Of a stretch of 64,000 nucleotides of DNA, positions 1-9,698 are shown in pieces (the stretch's first letter is position 1; each line of letters opens with the position of its first letter). The stretch covers positions 6,425,001-6,489,000 of the forward strand of contig NZ_AP026867.1 of assembly GCF_026000115.1 (NCBI RefSeq), given 5' to 3'. Origin of the DNA: Aureispira anguillae (GTDB lineage Bacteria > Bacteroidota > Bacteroidia > Chitinophagales > Saprospiraceae). The notes below the pieces were generated by a model, which did not search any database, was not told the origin of the DNA, and saw nothing but the letters and a program-made list of their open reading frames with translations. The position numbers and the translations under genes are program-made.

Positions 1-38
1 GGTTTTACTGTTTTACATTTATTTATAAAATAACAAAG

Positions 39-692
39 ATGAAAACAACGACACAACTTTTAAAACTATCGATTATTTGCAGTACTTTTTTTCTATTATT
101 TTCCTGTAAACAAGAATGTGACTGTGATAAAAATCCAAAAATGTCTGATGCCACAACAAGAGCGGTTGATCTAGATATTAATAAGACATTTAGAGAACGA
201 TTAGTGAGCAGCGTTGGAACTCAAGTTAACAGTGTTGCCAATGTAACTCGATTTAAATTTTCGATGGATATGCTTCCTGAAGGAATTGAACCTCAGGATT
301 TAACACTTCTAACCAAACAGGCTAGTGAAGGTAAAAGCGAAGCTTCTGCCAATGTTGAAGCAACAGAGCTGGTGACGAGTATTTTTAATGCTTTGATCGC
401 AGCAGAAAGTTCTGCTAATCAGTTAGAAGTTGATTTTTCTATGTCAGAAAAACCAATTGATAATGGAAGTTTTATTTTTGGAATTACCGCCGTTGATCCA
501 CAGGATTTGACACTTATGATGTATGATGAAGAAGGATTTGGAATGGTTGCCAATAATCAATTTTCGGTATCAGAAGGCAGCAATTATAAGGCGTTAAATG
601 TATCTGGACTAAAAACTGGTAGCTACATCTTTAAACTTAGAAATGAAAAGGCTGGCAAAGAATTAGTTCGACGGGTAGAGATTGTACAATAA
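39..692 (+). CDS. Predicted lipoprotein of unknown function
   Basis: A 217-residue protein with a lipoprotein signal peptide: basic start, hydrophobic run and lipobox Leu-Phe-Ser-Cys, with Cys23 as the residue to be lipidated. It should sit in the outer membrane or periplasm. The mature N-terminus has further cysteines (CKQECDCDK). I recognise no family. The phrase PQDLTL occurs twice, at residues 85-90 and 154-159, each in a hydrophobic beta-like context, which suggests two related beta domains. It is followed by a strong terminator, so it ends its transcription unit. Anything upstream of position 1 is unseen. Confidence 0.75.
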   Translation: MKTTTQLLKLSIICSTFFLLFSCKQECDCDKNPKMSDATTRAVDLDINKTFRERLVSSVGTQVNSVANVTRFKFSMDMLPEGIEPQDLTLLTKQASEGKSEASANVEATELVTSIFNALIAAESSANQLEVDFSMSEKPIDNGSFIFGITAVDPQDLTLMMYDEEGFGMVANNQFSVSEGSNYKALNVSGLKTGSYIFKLRNEKAGKELVRRVEIVQ

Positions 693-714
693 ATCGATAA
701 GAATTGATTGAGGA

Positions 715-748
715 GGGTTGAGTTACATCTGTAACTCAACCCTTTTTT
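715..748 (+). terminator. Rho-independent terminator
   Basis: A perfect 12-bp stem (715-726 with 731-742, GGGTTGAGTTAC and its complement), a 4-nt loop and a six-T run. It lies 22 nt after the lipoprotein stop codon. Confidence 0.9.
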
Positions 749-749
749 A

Positions 750-1224
750 TTTAGGGGCTTAAATGTATTGCTCCAAGTGTTTTAGATGCTATTATTTGCA
801 ATAAAAAGTTTTGACATAAGTTTCTTTTGAATGTTTTTAGGAGTTTTTTTTGGTGGGCATATGACTGATTGGGAACAAAGTACGCCGCAGAAAGCTGCTA
901 TTTTTCTGTAGGAAAAATAAGGTTTTCAGGTGTCTGAGCGAAGCGAGTTTCTGAAAGCCTAAGCTTTCAAGAAGATACTTTGTCCAAGAAGTCATCCAGT
1001 CCTAGCGTTTTTGGTTCTTTTTGGGCAATGCAAAAAGAACAACAGGTATTGATTACCCCGCTTTTTGCTATTTTGCCTCTAAAATGAGGGCTAGATTAAA
1101 ATTTTCAATATTCACTTCATTAAAAAGAAACAATTGAATTTATTACTATAGATTAACAAACAACATTTTATAATTTAATGAAATTGCTAAAATATGTTTT
1201 TGTTTTACGATTGAATCACCCTAT
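750..1224. repeat. Gene-free region with a structured GC-richer repeat-like element (core 861-1040)
   Basis: I see no gene here. The core is a set of nested stems: ACAAAGTA (about 875-882) facing TACTTTGT (976-983); TATTTTTC (899-906) with GAAAAATA (912-919); AGGTTTTCAG (920-929) with CTGAAAGCCT (951-960, one mismatch); and a perfect 10-bp hairpin, GTTCTTTTTG (1014-1023) with CAAAAAGAAC (1031-1040). The stretch is richer in GC than its flanks and reads like the dispersed structured repeats often found between genes in Bacteroidota. Whether it is multi-copy cannot be seen from one window. Confidence 0.5.
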
Positions 1225-2229
1225 TTAGTCTACTATGTTGCTTCGGATGGGGATCAAACGACTTTTTAATAAGGCAATGATCTGTTGTTTGGATCGTTTA
1301 GGACGACCTGGGAGTTGAACATATTTTTGGGCTAATAAAGAATAGTTTTTAGTCATTAAATAAAACCAAAGGTGCGGATAATGAATATCTGTAAAGACAA
1401 TTGAATCTTCTTGTGCATAGGTTATAATATTATCGTTAAAGTCTTGCTCAAGTAGGCTAAAATGAAGCTTAGGTTTGAGGTGATGTCCAATGTGAAAGCC
1501 TACATTAAAGGAGGTTTTATTGTAATGCCCTAGTAAGTTAACGGTATTGGTATAGGTGTTTTCTGGATTAGCTGGATCAATAAAAGCATGTTCTCCCCAA
1601 TTGCCTACAATAAGGAAAGATCTAGTTATAATGGTTGGGATTATTATTATGGCAATAGCAGCAATAGGATGTATAAGCAATAGCAATAAAGTCGATAAGG
1701 TATATAACAATCCCGACAACATAAATTTATAGGCTTCCCTTGTCTTTTGTTTGTTCTTGCTTGTTTTGAGGTAATTGACTAACGGGAAAAAGCCAAACAT
1801 AAAACTAAAATAATAGTGACTAAAATCTTTGAGCGAATCCCGTTGGTAAGGGCGGGTACTGCTGGTGTCCTTTTCTCCATTTTCTTCAGGGTGGTGCATT
1901 ATAATATGATGACAAAAGTAACCATGGGGAGCTATTCCATTAATCAATCCAACCAAACTGATTAAAAGCTTATTCGCCATTTTATGCTTTAGTAAGGGAT
2001 GATGGTGAATATCATGAAACATAGTAATAAATGGTCCCAATAGCCATAGGTAAATCAATAGATGGATTGGAGCTAAATAAAGCGAATAAGTAGGAAAAAT
2101 TAAGATCAGTATAGCGGTCAATAAAATGCTCAGGGACTTTATTAAACAGATAAGAAATGGTCGGTCTATTGCTCGAATTAGATATTTCATAAGAGAATAT
2201 TTAGAATGACTTAATATTTTGTAGCTCAT
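1225..2229 (-). CDS. Membrane fatty acid desaturase-like protein
   Basis: A 334-residue integral membrane protein of the fatty acid desaturase/hydroxylase superfamily, expected to introduce a double bond or hydroxyl group into acyl chains with a di-iron centre. All three histidine clusters are visible: HDIHHH at residues 72-77, HHIIMHH at 107-113 and HIGHH at 246-250. They lie between hydrophobic segments at about 22-65, 92-104 and 172-206. A second Met at residue 14 could be the true start, since residues 1-13 add nothing typical of the family. It stands alone on the minus strand. The substrate (lipid, carotenoid or sphingolipid) cannot be decided from sequence. Confidence 0.8.
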   Translation of the reverse strand: MSYKILSHSKYSLMKYLIRAIDRPFLICLIKSLSILLTAILILIFPTYSLYLAPIHLLIYLWLLGPFITMFHDIHHHPLLKHKMANKLLISLVGLINGIAPHGYFCHHIIMHHPEENGEKDTSSTRPYQRDSLKDFSHYYFSFMFGFFPLVNYLKTSKNKQKTREAYKFMLSGLLYTLSTLLLLLIHPIAAIAIIIIPTIITRSFLIVGNWGEHAFIDPANPENTYTNTVNLLGHYNKTSFNVGFHIGHHLKPKLHFSLLEQDFNDNIITYAQEDSIVFTDIHYPHLWFYLMTKNYSLLAQKYVQLPGRPKRSKQQIIALLKSRLIPIRSNIVD

Positions 2230-2317
2230 AGCACTAACTTCAGTACAAATGAGCTACTCAATTTATGTTCGTACATAAATTAAGCCAATTAATTAACTAA
2301 ATATTCAATTAATAAAT

Positions 2318-2776
2318 TTAACGCATTAAATAGAGAGGAAACATAATTCTCGCATCATAAGAAAACTTATTGCGATAGGAGATTGGCAACTTATAATTCT
2401 TGATAAACGAGCGAAAAAAGGCTTCTAAATCTCTTAAGTCAATATTAATAGAAGTATCGGATAAAATATAGGTAAGGTGATCAATCGTACCATTTTCAGC
2501 CCAAAAAACTTTGATCCAAACTTTTACACCTTTGATGTTAAAGTCTATTTCTTCTGCATATTTTTCCATGGTCACCAAAAAACGCTTCCAGTTTTGCATT
2601 GTTTTAACCACATCACTATCCGATGCCAAAAATAAAGAACTTTTATAGTCTGCACTTAACTCTTCTAAAACAGTACTACTCTTCGAAACATTTAGAACCT
2701 TAGGGTAAGTATTCGTTTGAGCGGATAAATTGGCGTTTAATAAGCCGATAAAAAGGATTGTTAAGAGGTATTTCAT
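2318..2776 (-). CDS. Small exported protein of unknown function
   Basis: A 152-residue protein with a clear Sec signal peptide (residues 1-19, cut after Leu-Ser-Ala) and a mature part of about 133 residues. The C-terminal half has alternating hydrophobic strands (VKVWIKVFWAENG... then ...ISYRNKF). This loosely recalls the C-terminal fold of TonB-like or energy-transducer proteins, but key motifs are lacking, so I leave it unnamed. A -7-type element, TATCTTTG on the minus strand, lies at 2816-2823, about 40 nt upstream. It is divergent from the TonB receptor gene. Confidence 0.65.
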   Translation of the reverse strand: MKYLLTILFIGLLNANLSAQTNTYPKVLNVSKSSTVLEELSADYKSSLFLASDSDVVKTMQNWKRFLVTMEKYAEEIDFNIKGVKVWIKVFWAENGTIDHLTYILSDTSINIDLRDLEAFFRSFIKNYKLPISYRNKFSYDARIMFPLYLMR

Positions 2777-2885
2777 TTTATAAATATGTTGTTGATTTAT
2801 TTGTGTTTAGCGGAGCAAAGATAGTTGTTTTGAGTTGGCTAACCGATAACAAACGGTATTATTTGGTTGGGATAAAAAGCGCAAA

Positions 2886-2916
2886 TTGTTTATTTCCTAA
2901 GAAAAGTTTATTTTTG
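2886..2916 (+). promoter_or_regulatory. Bacteroidota-type promoter of the TonB receptor gene
   Basis: TTG at 2886-2888, a 20-nt spacer, then TATTTTTG at 2909-2916, which fits the Bacteroidota -33/-7 consensus (TTTG and TAnnTTTG). The start codon lies about 75 nt downstream. A small hairpin, CTTCGT/ACGAAG (2937-2942 with 2951-2956), lies in the leader. Confidence 0.5.
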
Positions 2917-2994
2917 AGACTATTTTATTGGTAATTCTTCGTGGTTTTTTACGAAGTAGTGAAAGGGACAATACTCCTGTTATAACGGAATTAT

Positions 2995-5328
2995 ATGAAA
3001 CAACTATTGGTTTTATCTTTAATTATCTTTCTTGCTCAAATTTCTTATGGACAAACTTTGTTATCGGGGCTTGTTACAGATCGTGAAACAGGAGAGCCTT
3101 TAATAGGGGTTACCATAAGCCAAAAAGGAACCACAGCGGGAACAACAACAGACATTAATGGTAATTATCAGTTAAAATTAGAAAAAGGAAAGCATCTGAT
3201 TGTCTTTCGTTATGTTGGATTCAAGCCACTTGAGCAAGAAATTGTATCGGATGGTGAAACTGAAATGGTGTTTGATATAGCCTTGTGGGAGGATGTTTTG
3301 GAGGGAGAAACAATTATTGTAACGGATGGGAAATACGAAAAAAAGCTAGAAGAGAGTACCGTTTCTATTGATGTCATTGGAAGTCAGCAATTGGAAAACA
3401 ATAATATAACAAGTCTAGATGAAATTGTACAAAAAACATCAGGAGTTCAAATAACAGATGGGCAAATTAGTATACGTGGTGGAGCAGGATATGCTTATGG
3501 TGTTGGGAGTCGAGTTATTTTTTTAGTAGATGGACAGGCTTTATTATCAGCAGAGTTAAGTGATGTCAAATGGAATTTCATGCCCGTAGAGAATACCGAA
3601 CAGATTGAAATTATTAAAGGGGCTGCCTCTGTTTTATACGGCTCTGCTGCTTTGAACGGTGTTGTTAATTTGAGAACGGCTTATCCTAAGGGCAACAAAC
3701 CCTATACGGCAATATCGATGTATGCAGGGATTTATGACCAACCTAGAATAGACTCCATGAGATGGTTCAAACCCAAAGATGGAATGGCAGAAATGCCAAT
3801 GTTTGCAGGGCTTTATTTTGCACATCGCCAAAAGCCCCACAAAAATGTAGATTTAGTGATCGGAGGAAACGTTCATCTAAAGAATGGTTATTACAAAGGA
3901 GCAGATGAGCGCCGTTTTCGTTTTAATTTTAATACTAGGATAAGAGTTCCTAAATCTGAAGGGCGATTATCGTATGGGCTAAATGGCAATTTGATGTATC
4001 ATGAAGATGGGCGTTTTTTTATGGCCGAAGACATGACCAATAATGCTTATATCAATCTAACAGAAATCAATCGAGATCGATATTATTCCATTACACTAGA
4101 TCCCTATTTTACGGCCTTTGATCAATCCGATAATAAGCATGATGTTCGAGCTCGATGGTTTAGAATATCCAAAGTGCAAACAGATGAAGATTCAGAGGCA
4201 GACCTAGTTAGTTTAGAATACCAGTTTCAAAGAAACTTTGCCAATCAATGGATTGTTACTGCTGGGGCAGTTGGGCAGTATATGCATGTGAATAGTATTT
4301 TATTTGCAGACATCAATACCCATTGGTCAGAAAGAGCTTTGTTTACAGCAAGTTCAGTAGGAGCTTATGCGCAAGTAGACAAAAAGTTTTGGAATCGTTT
4401 GTCTACTACCTTGGGATTGCGTTGGGAAGGCTTTTTAGTGGATAGTATTTTTACGCCAACACTACCTATTTTACGAGCAGGCGTAAACTTTGAAGCGAGC
4501 CCAAATGATTTTATTCGAGCTTCTTTTGGGCAAGGATTTCGATTTCCTTCTATGGCAGAACGCTATTTTAATGAAAAAATACCAGGAACTTTTTGGGGAA
4601 TTTATCCCAACCCTGATTTGTTACCAGAAGTAGGGTGGTCTACAGAAATCGCTTATCGCCATACTTTTGTAGGAAAAAACTTCAAAATTTATGCTGATCT
4701 TGCTTTCTTTTGGATGGAGTATGAAAATATGGTAGAGTTTGCTTTGGGAGTACATCCGCAAGGACCTGGATTTAGCTTTGTTAATATAAGTAAAGCTCGT
4801 TTGGCAGGTTGGGAATTGTCAACACAAGGAGTCTTTCAGTTGGGGAAAATTCCCTTGCGAATATGGGGAGGGTATACCTATAGTTTTCCAGGAGATTTGA
4901 GCTCTGATACGAGCCGATTAAGAAACCTTGGAACTTTTGTAGGGAAGGTGTTTACAACCTTTGTTGATGGCGTTCAAAGAAATGATTTGGATGACATCTT
5001 AAAGTATAGAAGGTTACATACGGTTCGTTTGGATCTCGAAACAGAATTGTGGGGCATAACACTTGGTACAGCATTAAATTATAATAGCTTTATGGATAAA
5101 ATTGATGCTTTGTTTGAGTTTAATTTAATCACAAAAGGCGTTTCGAGTTTTAGAGCAATACACAACAAAGGCTATTGGCTCTGGGATTTGCGAATTGGAT
5201 ATAAATTTAACGATAAGCAACGCATTAATCTGGTAGTGCAAAATGTACTAAACGAAGAATATGCCAATCGTCCTGCACAGATGGGAGCTCCTCGGAGTTT
5301 TTCTCTAAAATACAGTCAAGTGTTTTAA
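2995..5328 (+). CDS. TonB-dependent outer membrane receptor with CarboxypepD-reg-like domain
   Basis: A 777-residue outer-membrane active transporter. Residues 1-19 are a signal peptide. Residues 21-105 form the carboxypeptidase-regulatory-like beta sandwich typical of Bacteroidota receptors (SGLVTDRETGEPLIGVTI). The plug follows at about 115-230 with the hallmarks GVQITDGQISIRGG and VLYGSAALNGVVNL. The rest is a beta barrel that closes on a terminal aromatic strand (FSLKYSQVF). No SusD partner is adjacent, so it is more likely a vitamin, siderophore or metal receptor than a polysaccharide SusC; the ligand is not shown. recO starts 29 nt downstream and probably shares the transcript. Confidence 0.9.
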   Translation: MKQLLVLSLIIFLAQISYGQTLLSGLVTDRETGEPLIGVTISQKGTTAGTTTDINGNYQLKLEKGKHLIVFRYVGFKPLEQEIVSDGETEMVFDIALWEDVLEGETIIVTDGKYEKKLEESTVSIDVIGSQQLENNNITSLDEIVQKTSGVQITDGQISIRGGAGYAYGVGSRVIFLVDGQALLSAELSDVKWNFMPVENTEQIEIIKGAASVLYGSAALNGVVNLRTAYPKGNKPYTAISMYAGIYDQPRIDSMRWFKPKDGMAEMPMFAGLYFAHRQKPHKNVDLVIGGNVHLKNGYYKGADERRFRFNFNTRIRVPKSEGRLSYGLNGNLMYHEDGRFFMAEDMTNNAYINLTEINRDRYYSITLDPYFTAFDQSDNKHDVRARWFRISKVQTDEDSEADLVSLEYQFQRNFANQWIVTAGAVGQYMHVNSILFADINTHWSERALFTASSVGAYAQVDKKFWNRLSTTLGLRWEGFLVDSIFTPTLPILRAGVNFEASPNDFIRASFGQGFRFPSMAERYFNEKIPGTFWGIYPNPDLLPEVGWSTEIAYRHTFVGKNFKIYADLAFFWMEYENMVEFALGVHPQGPGFSFVNISKARLAGWELSTQGVFQLGKIPLRIWGGYTYSFPGDLSSDTSRLRNLGTFVGKVFTTFVDGVQRNDLDDILKYRRLHTVRLDLETELWGITLGTALNYNSFMDKIDALFEFNLITKGVSSFRAIHNKGYWLWDLRIGYKFNDKQRINLVVQNVLNEEYANRPAQMGAPRSFSLKYSQVF

Positions 5329-5357
5329 TTCTATTTCTTCAATAACAAAGATCTGAG

Positions 5358-6086
5358 ATGCTAAAAAAAATACAAGGAATTATTGTTAAGGCTGTAAAAT
5401 ATTCTGAAACAAGTGTTATTTGTGATGCCTACACCAATGAATTAGGCTTGAGAACTTATATTATTAATGGCGTTAGAAAGAAAAATTCAAAAATAAGTCC
5501 TGCTTTAGTACAACCCATGTCTTTGGTAGAAATGGTGGTTTATCACCATGAAGAAAAGGAAATTAATCGAATCAAAGAGATTAAGCCAAGTTATGTTTAT
5601 CAAAAGGTGCCCTTTGATGTTGCCCGTGGAGCAATTGGTTTGTTTATGACAGAGGTGGCTCAAAAAACAGTTCGAGAGCCTGAGGCTAATCCAATTTTAT
5701 TTGAGTTTTTGCAAAATTGTTATGAACTATTAGATCAAACCACAACCCCTATTGCTAATTTTCCGATTTGGTTTCTAGTACAATTTTCTACGCATTTAGG
5801 GCTGTATCCAGCAGTTACTAATCTAGACAAAGAAAGTGTTTTTGATTATTCAGAGGGGCGAATTTTACCTCAAGCACCAAGTCACCACCACTATTTCTTC
5901 TCGCCCCATCATACTCATTTGTTAGCGGCTTTTTTGCAACTAGATTTTGAGGCAAGTAGCCGTTTGGAATTAGAAGGAGGGGATAGACGGCACTTCTTGA
6001 ATAATATGTTACGATATTATCAATACCATATAGAAAATTTCGGAGAATTAAATTCTATTATGGTTTTACAGGCCGTATTTTCCTAA
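5358..6086 (+). CDS. recO: DNA repair protein RecO
   Basis: A 242-residue RecO, the mediator that helps load RecA onto SSB-coated single-stranded DNA in the RecFOR pathway. The N-terminal OB fold is recognisable (GIIVKAVKYSETSVICDAYT, then GLRTYIINGVRKKNSK), followed by the helical C-terminal domain. The Cys4 zinc finger of many Gram-positive RecO proteins is absent. The gene follows the TonB receptor gene by 29 nt and ends only 7 nt before the convergent regulator gene, with no evident terminator between. Confidence 0.92.
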   Translation: MLKKIQGIIVKAVKYSETSVICDAYTNELGLRTYIINGVRKKNSKISPALVQPMSLVEMVVYHHEEKEINRIKEIKPSYVYQKVPFDVARGAIGLFMTEVAQKTVREPEANPILFEFLQNCYELLDQTTTPIANFPIWFLVQFSTHLGLYPAVTNLDKESVFDYSEGRILPQAPSHHHYFFSPHHTHLLAAFLQLDFEASSRLELEGGDRRHFLNNMLRYYQYHIENFGELNSIMVLQAVFS

Positions 6087-6093
6087 GCAAGCC

Positions 6094-6591
6094 CTACATC
6101 ATTTTCATAAAGGTTTTCATCAACCAATTGGCATCAGAATGCACCAATTTATCTAATGTTCTATCCGCTTTGGAGGCGAATAACTGGATGTCTTTAATGA
6201 CATCTAAAAAGGCTTCTTTGTCCTCGCTTTCACCTTCTATCTTGCTAACATCGTCCAATACTTTGAGAACAGGTTCCAGCTCTTTTTTCTTTCTATGGAT
6301 GATGATTTGGCGCACAACATTCCACATATCCCTTTCGCTAATGAAATACTCTCTACGCTCTCCAGGTTTTAGTTCCTTGAAGACTAAGCCCCAATCAATG
6401 AGCGCTCGAATATTCATATTGGCATTCCCTCTGGAAATTTTTAATTTTTCCATGATGTCATCAGCGCACAGAGGTTCCGCAGATATTAATAATAGGGCAT
6501 GCACCTGAGCCATTGTTCGATTAATGCCCCAATTGGAGCCTAAAGTACCCCATGCTTGTATAAATTTTTGTTTTGCTTCATCTAATTCCAT
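6094..6591 (-). CDS. GbsR/MarR-family transcriptional regulator
   Basis: A 165-residue cytoplasmic DNA-binding protein. Residues about 20-95 form a winged helix (INRTMAQVHALLLIS, then DDIMEKLKISRGNANMNIRALIDWGLV) and match the GbsR branch of the MarR family (pattern ...ISRGNANMNLR...W.LV). The C-terminal part is helical and probably dimerises. GbsR proteins elsewhere repress choline and glycine-betaine genes; no such genes are in this window, so the target is unknown. It faces recO convergently. Confidence 0.85.
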   Translation of the reverse strand: MELDEAKQKFIQAWGTLGSNWGINRTMAQVHALLLISAEPLCADDIMEKLKISRGNANMNIRALIDWGLVFKELKPGERREYFISERDMWNVVRQIIIHRKKKELEPVLKVLDDVSKIEGESEDKEAFLDVIKDIQLFASKADRTLDKLVHSDANWLMKTFMKMM

Positions 6592-6697
6592 GCCTTAAAT
6601 ATACATCAAAAATTTAATTTTCAAAATTTTTTGAAAGTATAATAAATAGAGTCAGCTCCTTAAGATTAAGACAAAGGAGGTCACCCCAAACTTTATT

Positions 6698-7720
6698 TTA
6701 ACGGATCGGAACAAGACCAAAATGCTTTCCTTCTTGTTGACTTTTTTTGAAAGCAAGAGCAGTATCTTCAATAGTCTTTTCTATGGGGGTGAAGTCAAAA
6801 TTCAACTCATTTATAATTTTTTCATTATGGTAGTAATAGGTAGATTGGGAAGTTCGAGCTGTTTCTTTGGTTAAAATAGGGTGTGTGCGAAACAGTTTTG
6901 AGCGGAACCACTCTAAACGCCACAATAGATTAACCATCCAAGCCGCTGCTTTTTTCTGTGGAGGGGTTTGCCCCAAGGCCTGTGCTACTGCTTCAAAAAA
7001 TTGTTGATAAGACCAATTGGCGCCATTTAGAATATAACGTTCTCCTGAAATGGGGCTTTCCATAAGTTCAATTGCGGCACGTGCAACATCTCGGACATCA
7101 ACAAAGCCTGTTGCCCCTTGCGGATAATGCTTAAGCCCTTTGGCAACTCGTTGGATTAATCGGCAAGAGCCTTGTGCCCAATATCCACCGCCTATAATTA
7201 CAGAAGGATTCACAATGCCAATTTCTAAGCCTTCTTGCATCCCCCTCCAGACTTCACATTCTGCCTTAAACTTACTAATTGCATAGTTGGAGTTCTCCTT
7301 AGAGTTTTCCCATTGCGCTTTTTCGTCAATGTGAGGCTGATATTCTTTGCGCCCTAGTGCTGCAATAGAGCTAATATGAACCATTTTTTCAATTTTTTCA
7401 TAAAGTGCAGCATTAACGACGTTTGCGGTACCTTCTGCATTTATTTTTAACATTAGGGCAGCATCTTTCGGATGAAATGAAATCATCGCAGCAGCATGAT
7501 AGACCTGCTGAACACCTTTCATTGCTTGTTCTAAAAAAGGAGTATCTAGAATATCTCCTACCAACCACTCAACTTGATCTTGTATGTCTGCTACTAGATT
7601 CATGGGGCTCGTTTTTCGTTTTATTGCTTTTACTTTGTATCCTTTTTGCAATAAATAATGTAGAAGATAAGCGCCCACAAAACCTGTTCCGCCTGTAACC
7701 AGTACTTGTTTATTTGTCAT
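6698..7720 (-). CDS. NAD(P)-dependent epimerase/reductase, extended SDR family
   Basis: A 340-residue Rossmann-fold enzyme. The nucleotide-binding motif TGGTGFVG is at residues 9-16, and the catalytic YxxxK is Tyr146/Lys150 (YAISK), with SSIA at 118-121 supplying the usual serine. The overall pattern resembles dihydroflavonol-4-reductase-like or 3-beta-HSD-like extended SDRs. The substrate is not inferable. It is a single gene on the minus strand, about 100 nt from the regulator gene that follows it. Confidence 0.85.
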   Translation of the reverse strand: MTNKQVLVTGGTGFVGAYLLHYLLQKGYKVKAIKRKTSPMNLVADIQDQVEWLVGDILDTPFLEQAMKGVQQVYHAAAMISFHPKDAALMLKINAEGTANVVNAALYEKIEKMVHISSIAALGRKEYQPHIDEKAQWENSKENSNYAISKFKAECEVWRGMQEGLEIGIVNPSVIIGGGYWAQGSCRLIQRVAKGLKHYPQGATGFVDVRDVARAAIELMESPISGERYILNGANWSYQQFFEAVAQALGQTPPQKKAAAWMVNLLWRLEWFRSKLFRTHPILTKETARTSQSTYYYHNEKIINELNFDFTPIEKTIEDTALAFKKSQQEGKHFGLVPIR

Positions 7721-8258
7721 TGTCTGATATTGTTAAAGAACGACTAATGCTATTTATTTTCCTTGATAAACGATATGGCAAACAAAACAGCTCTTTTTAA
7801 AATTCCATATAATTTACCTGTGGTGACTATTCATTTCGTGTGCAGCCACATTCATTATATAGCTCTTTGATAACACAAAGAACCATGTTTATTATTTAAA
7901 TAAAAAAATAATACAGAAAGCTAACTGCTTTATTCAAAGAATTCTTATTTTATGACATTAGTTCATTAAAAAGAAAATAATCTGATTCTTTCTTACAACT
8001 TTATTGATGGGGAGAATCATGTTAAATTCTTTAGACCATTAAGCTCCTTCTTAAAAACAAGAACTAATGAGTTAAAGACATTACTCCATTGGTTTGATTA
8101 TCAGTTTTATGAAAAGTAATGGGATCTGCGAAATTTTAAAAACGCTACAATTATTAAAAACTTACATTTTGTAAGAGGGTTATAAATAAAGAGTCAATAA
8201 AGTTTATAGATCAATCTTTGTTTGAACCTAAAACTACTAAAAAAAACAAGCACCTAAT
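7721..8258. other. Gene-free AT-rich spacer between divergent genes
   Basis: A 538-base spacer between the SDR gene (minus) and pyk (plus). It must hold both promoters, but I find no convincing TTTG/TAnnTTTG pair. A short hairpin, TCTTTG-ATAACA-CAAAGA, lies at about 7864-7881. I see no gene, RNA or repeat. Confidence 0.5.
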
Positions 8259-9692
8259 ATGGAAATCAGCAACTTTCAAAAAACCAAAATTTTAGCAACT
8301 GTAGGACCTTCATCGAATAATTATAGTACGTTGTTGGGGTTGGTAAAAGCAGGAGTTGATGCTTTTAGACTTAATTTTTCTCATGGAACCCATGAAGCGC
8401 ATCTCAAAGTATTTGAATACATTCAGTACATCAATAAAAAATACAAAACCAACATTTCTATTTTGGCAGATTTGCAAGGCCCTAAATTGAGAGTTGGAGA
8501 AATAGAAAATGGTAGAATGGCCTTAAAGAAAGGCGATATTTTAACCTTTGTTAATGAGCCTTGTCTTGGTAATGCTGAGAAGATATATATGAGCTACAAA
8601 CAGTTTGCTCAAGATGTTAAAGTGGGCGAAAAGGTTTTGGTGGATGATGGGAATGTGCAATTGTTGGTCAAAGAAACAAACGGAACCAATGAAGTAAAAT
8701 TGGAAGTATTGTATGGTGAGTTTTTGTCTTCTCGAAAAGGGGTCAACTTGCCACAAACGAATGTTAGTTTGCCTTCTCTAACAGAAAAGGATCTAAGAGA
8801 TTTAGATTTTATCTTGCAACATGATTTTAACTGGATTGCCCTTTCTTTTGTGCGTTCTCCCAAAGATATTGAGGACTTAAGAAGTCGTATTCAAGCCAAA
8901 AAATCTCGAGCAAAAATTATTGCAAAAATAGAAAAACCAGAAGCAATTGATAACATTGATGAAATTATTGATATTACGGATGGTGTAATGGTTGCACGTG
9001 GAGATTTAGGAGTTGAGGTTCCTATGCAGCGTCTACCAATGCTTCAAAAAATGATTGTAGAAAAATGCATCAAAAAGGCAAAACCTGTTATCGTTGCAAC
9101 ACAGATGATGGACAGCATGATAAAAAATCCAACGCCTACTCGTGCCGAAATAATTGATGTAGCAAATGCTGTTATTGATGGGGCAGATGTGGTTATGCTA
9201 AGTGGTGAAACGGCGATGGGGATTCATCCTGTTAAGGTAGTGGAAGCAATGAACGATATTATTGGAGAAGCAGAAAAAATGGATAGTATTTATTACAGAC
9301 ATTTAACGCCTTCTGAAAAGTCAGACTCCTTTTTGTCCGATGCCATCTGTTATAATTCTTGTCGAATTGCTCGACAAGTAGATGCTAAGTGTATTATAGG
9401 AATGACCAAATCAGGATATACTGCTTTTATGGTTTCTAGTTATCGACCCAAACAGAGCATTTTTATCTTTTCATCGGATGAAAATATGCTAAATACCTTG
9501 AACTTGGTCTGGGGAATTCGTTGCTTTTATTATGATAAATATACTAGTACAGATGATACCATCAAGGATGTGCAGAATCTTTTAGCGGCTAGCGGGCACC
9601 TCAAAACAGGAGATATTGTTATCAATACTGGATCTATGCCCTTGCACGAACGCAAAAAGACCAATATGCTTAAAATTTCGGTCATTGAATAA
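8259..9692 (+). CDS. pyk: Pyruvate kinase
   Basis: A 477-residue glycolytic enzyme converting phosphoenolpyruvate and ADP to pyruvate and ATP in the cytoplasm. Diagnostic blocks are present in order: KILATVGPSS at the N-terminus, FRLNFSHGT, LADLQGPKLRVG, the B domain, then IIAKIEKPEAIDNIDEI and VARGDLGVEVP with the metal-binding acidic residues, and the PVIVATQMMDSM block. The C-terminal allosteric domain is complete. The length is normal for the family. A SWIM-finger gene starts 6 nt after the stop codon. Confidence 0.97.
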   Translation: MEISNFQKTKILATVGPSSNNYSTLLGLVKAGVDAFRLNFSHGTHEAHLKVFEYIQYINKKYKTNISILADLQGPKLRVGEIENGRMALKKGDILTFVNEPCLGNAEKIYMSYKQFAQDVKVGEKVLVDDGNVQLLVKETNGTNEVKLEVLYGEFLSSRKGVNLPQTNVSLPSLTEKDLRDLDFILQHDFNWIALSFVRSPKDIEDLRSRIQAKKSRAKIIAKIEKPEAIDNIDEIIDITDGVMVARGDLGVEVPMQRLPMLQKMIVEKCIKKAKPVIVATQMMDSMIKNPTPTRAEIIDVANAVIDGADVVMLSGETAMGIHPVKVVEAMNDIIGEAEKMDSIYYRHLTPSEKSDSFLSDAICYNSCRIARQVDAKCIIGMTKSGYTAFMVSSYRPKQSIFIFSSDENMLNTLNLVWGIRCFYYDKYTSTDDTIKDVQNLLAASGHLKTGDIVINTGSMPLHERKKTNMLKISVIE

Positions 9693-9698
9693 GATGAT

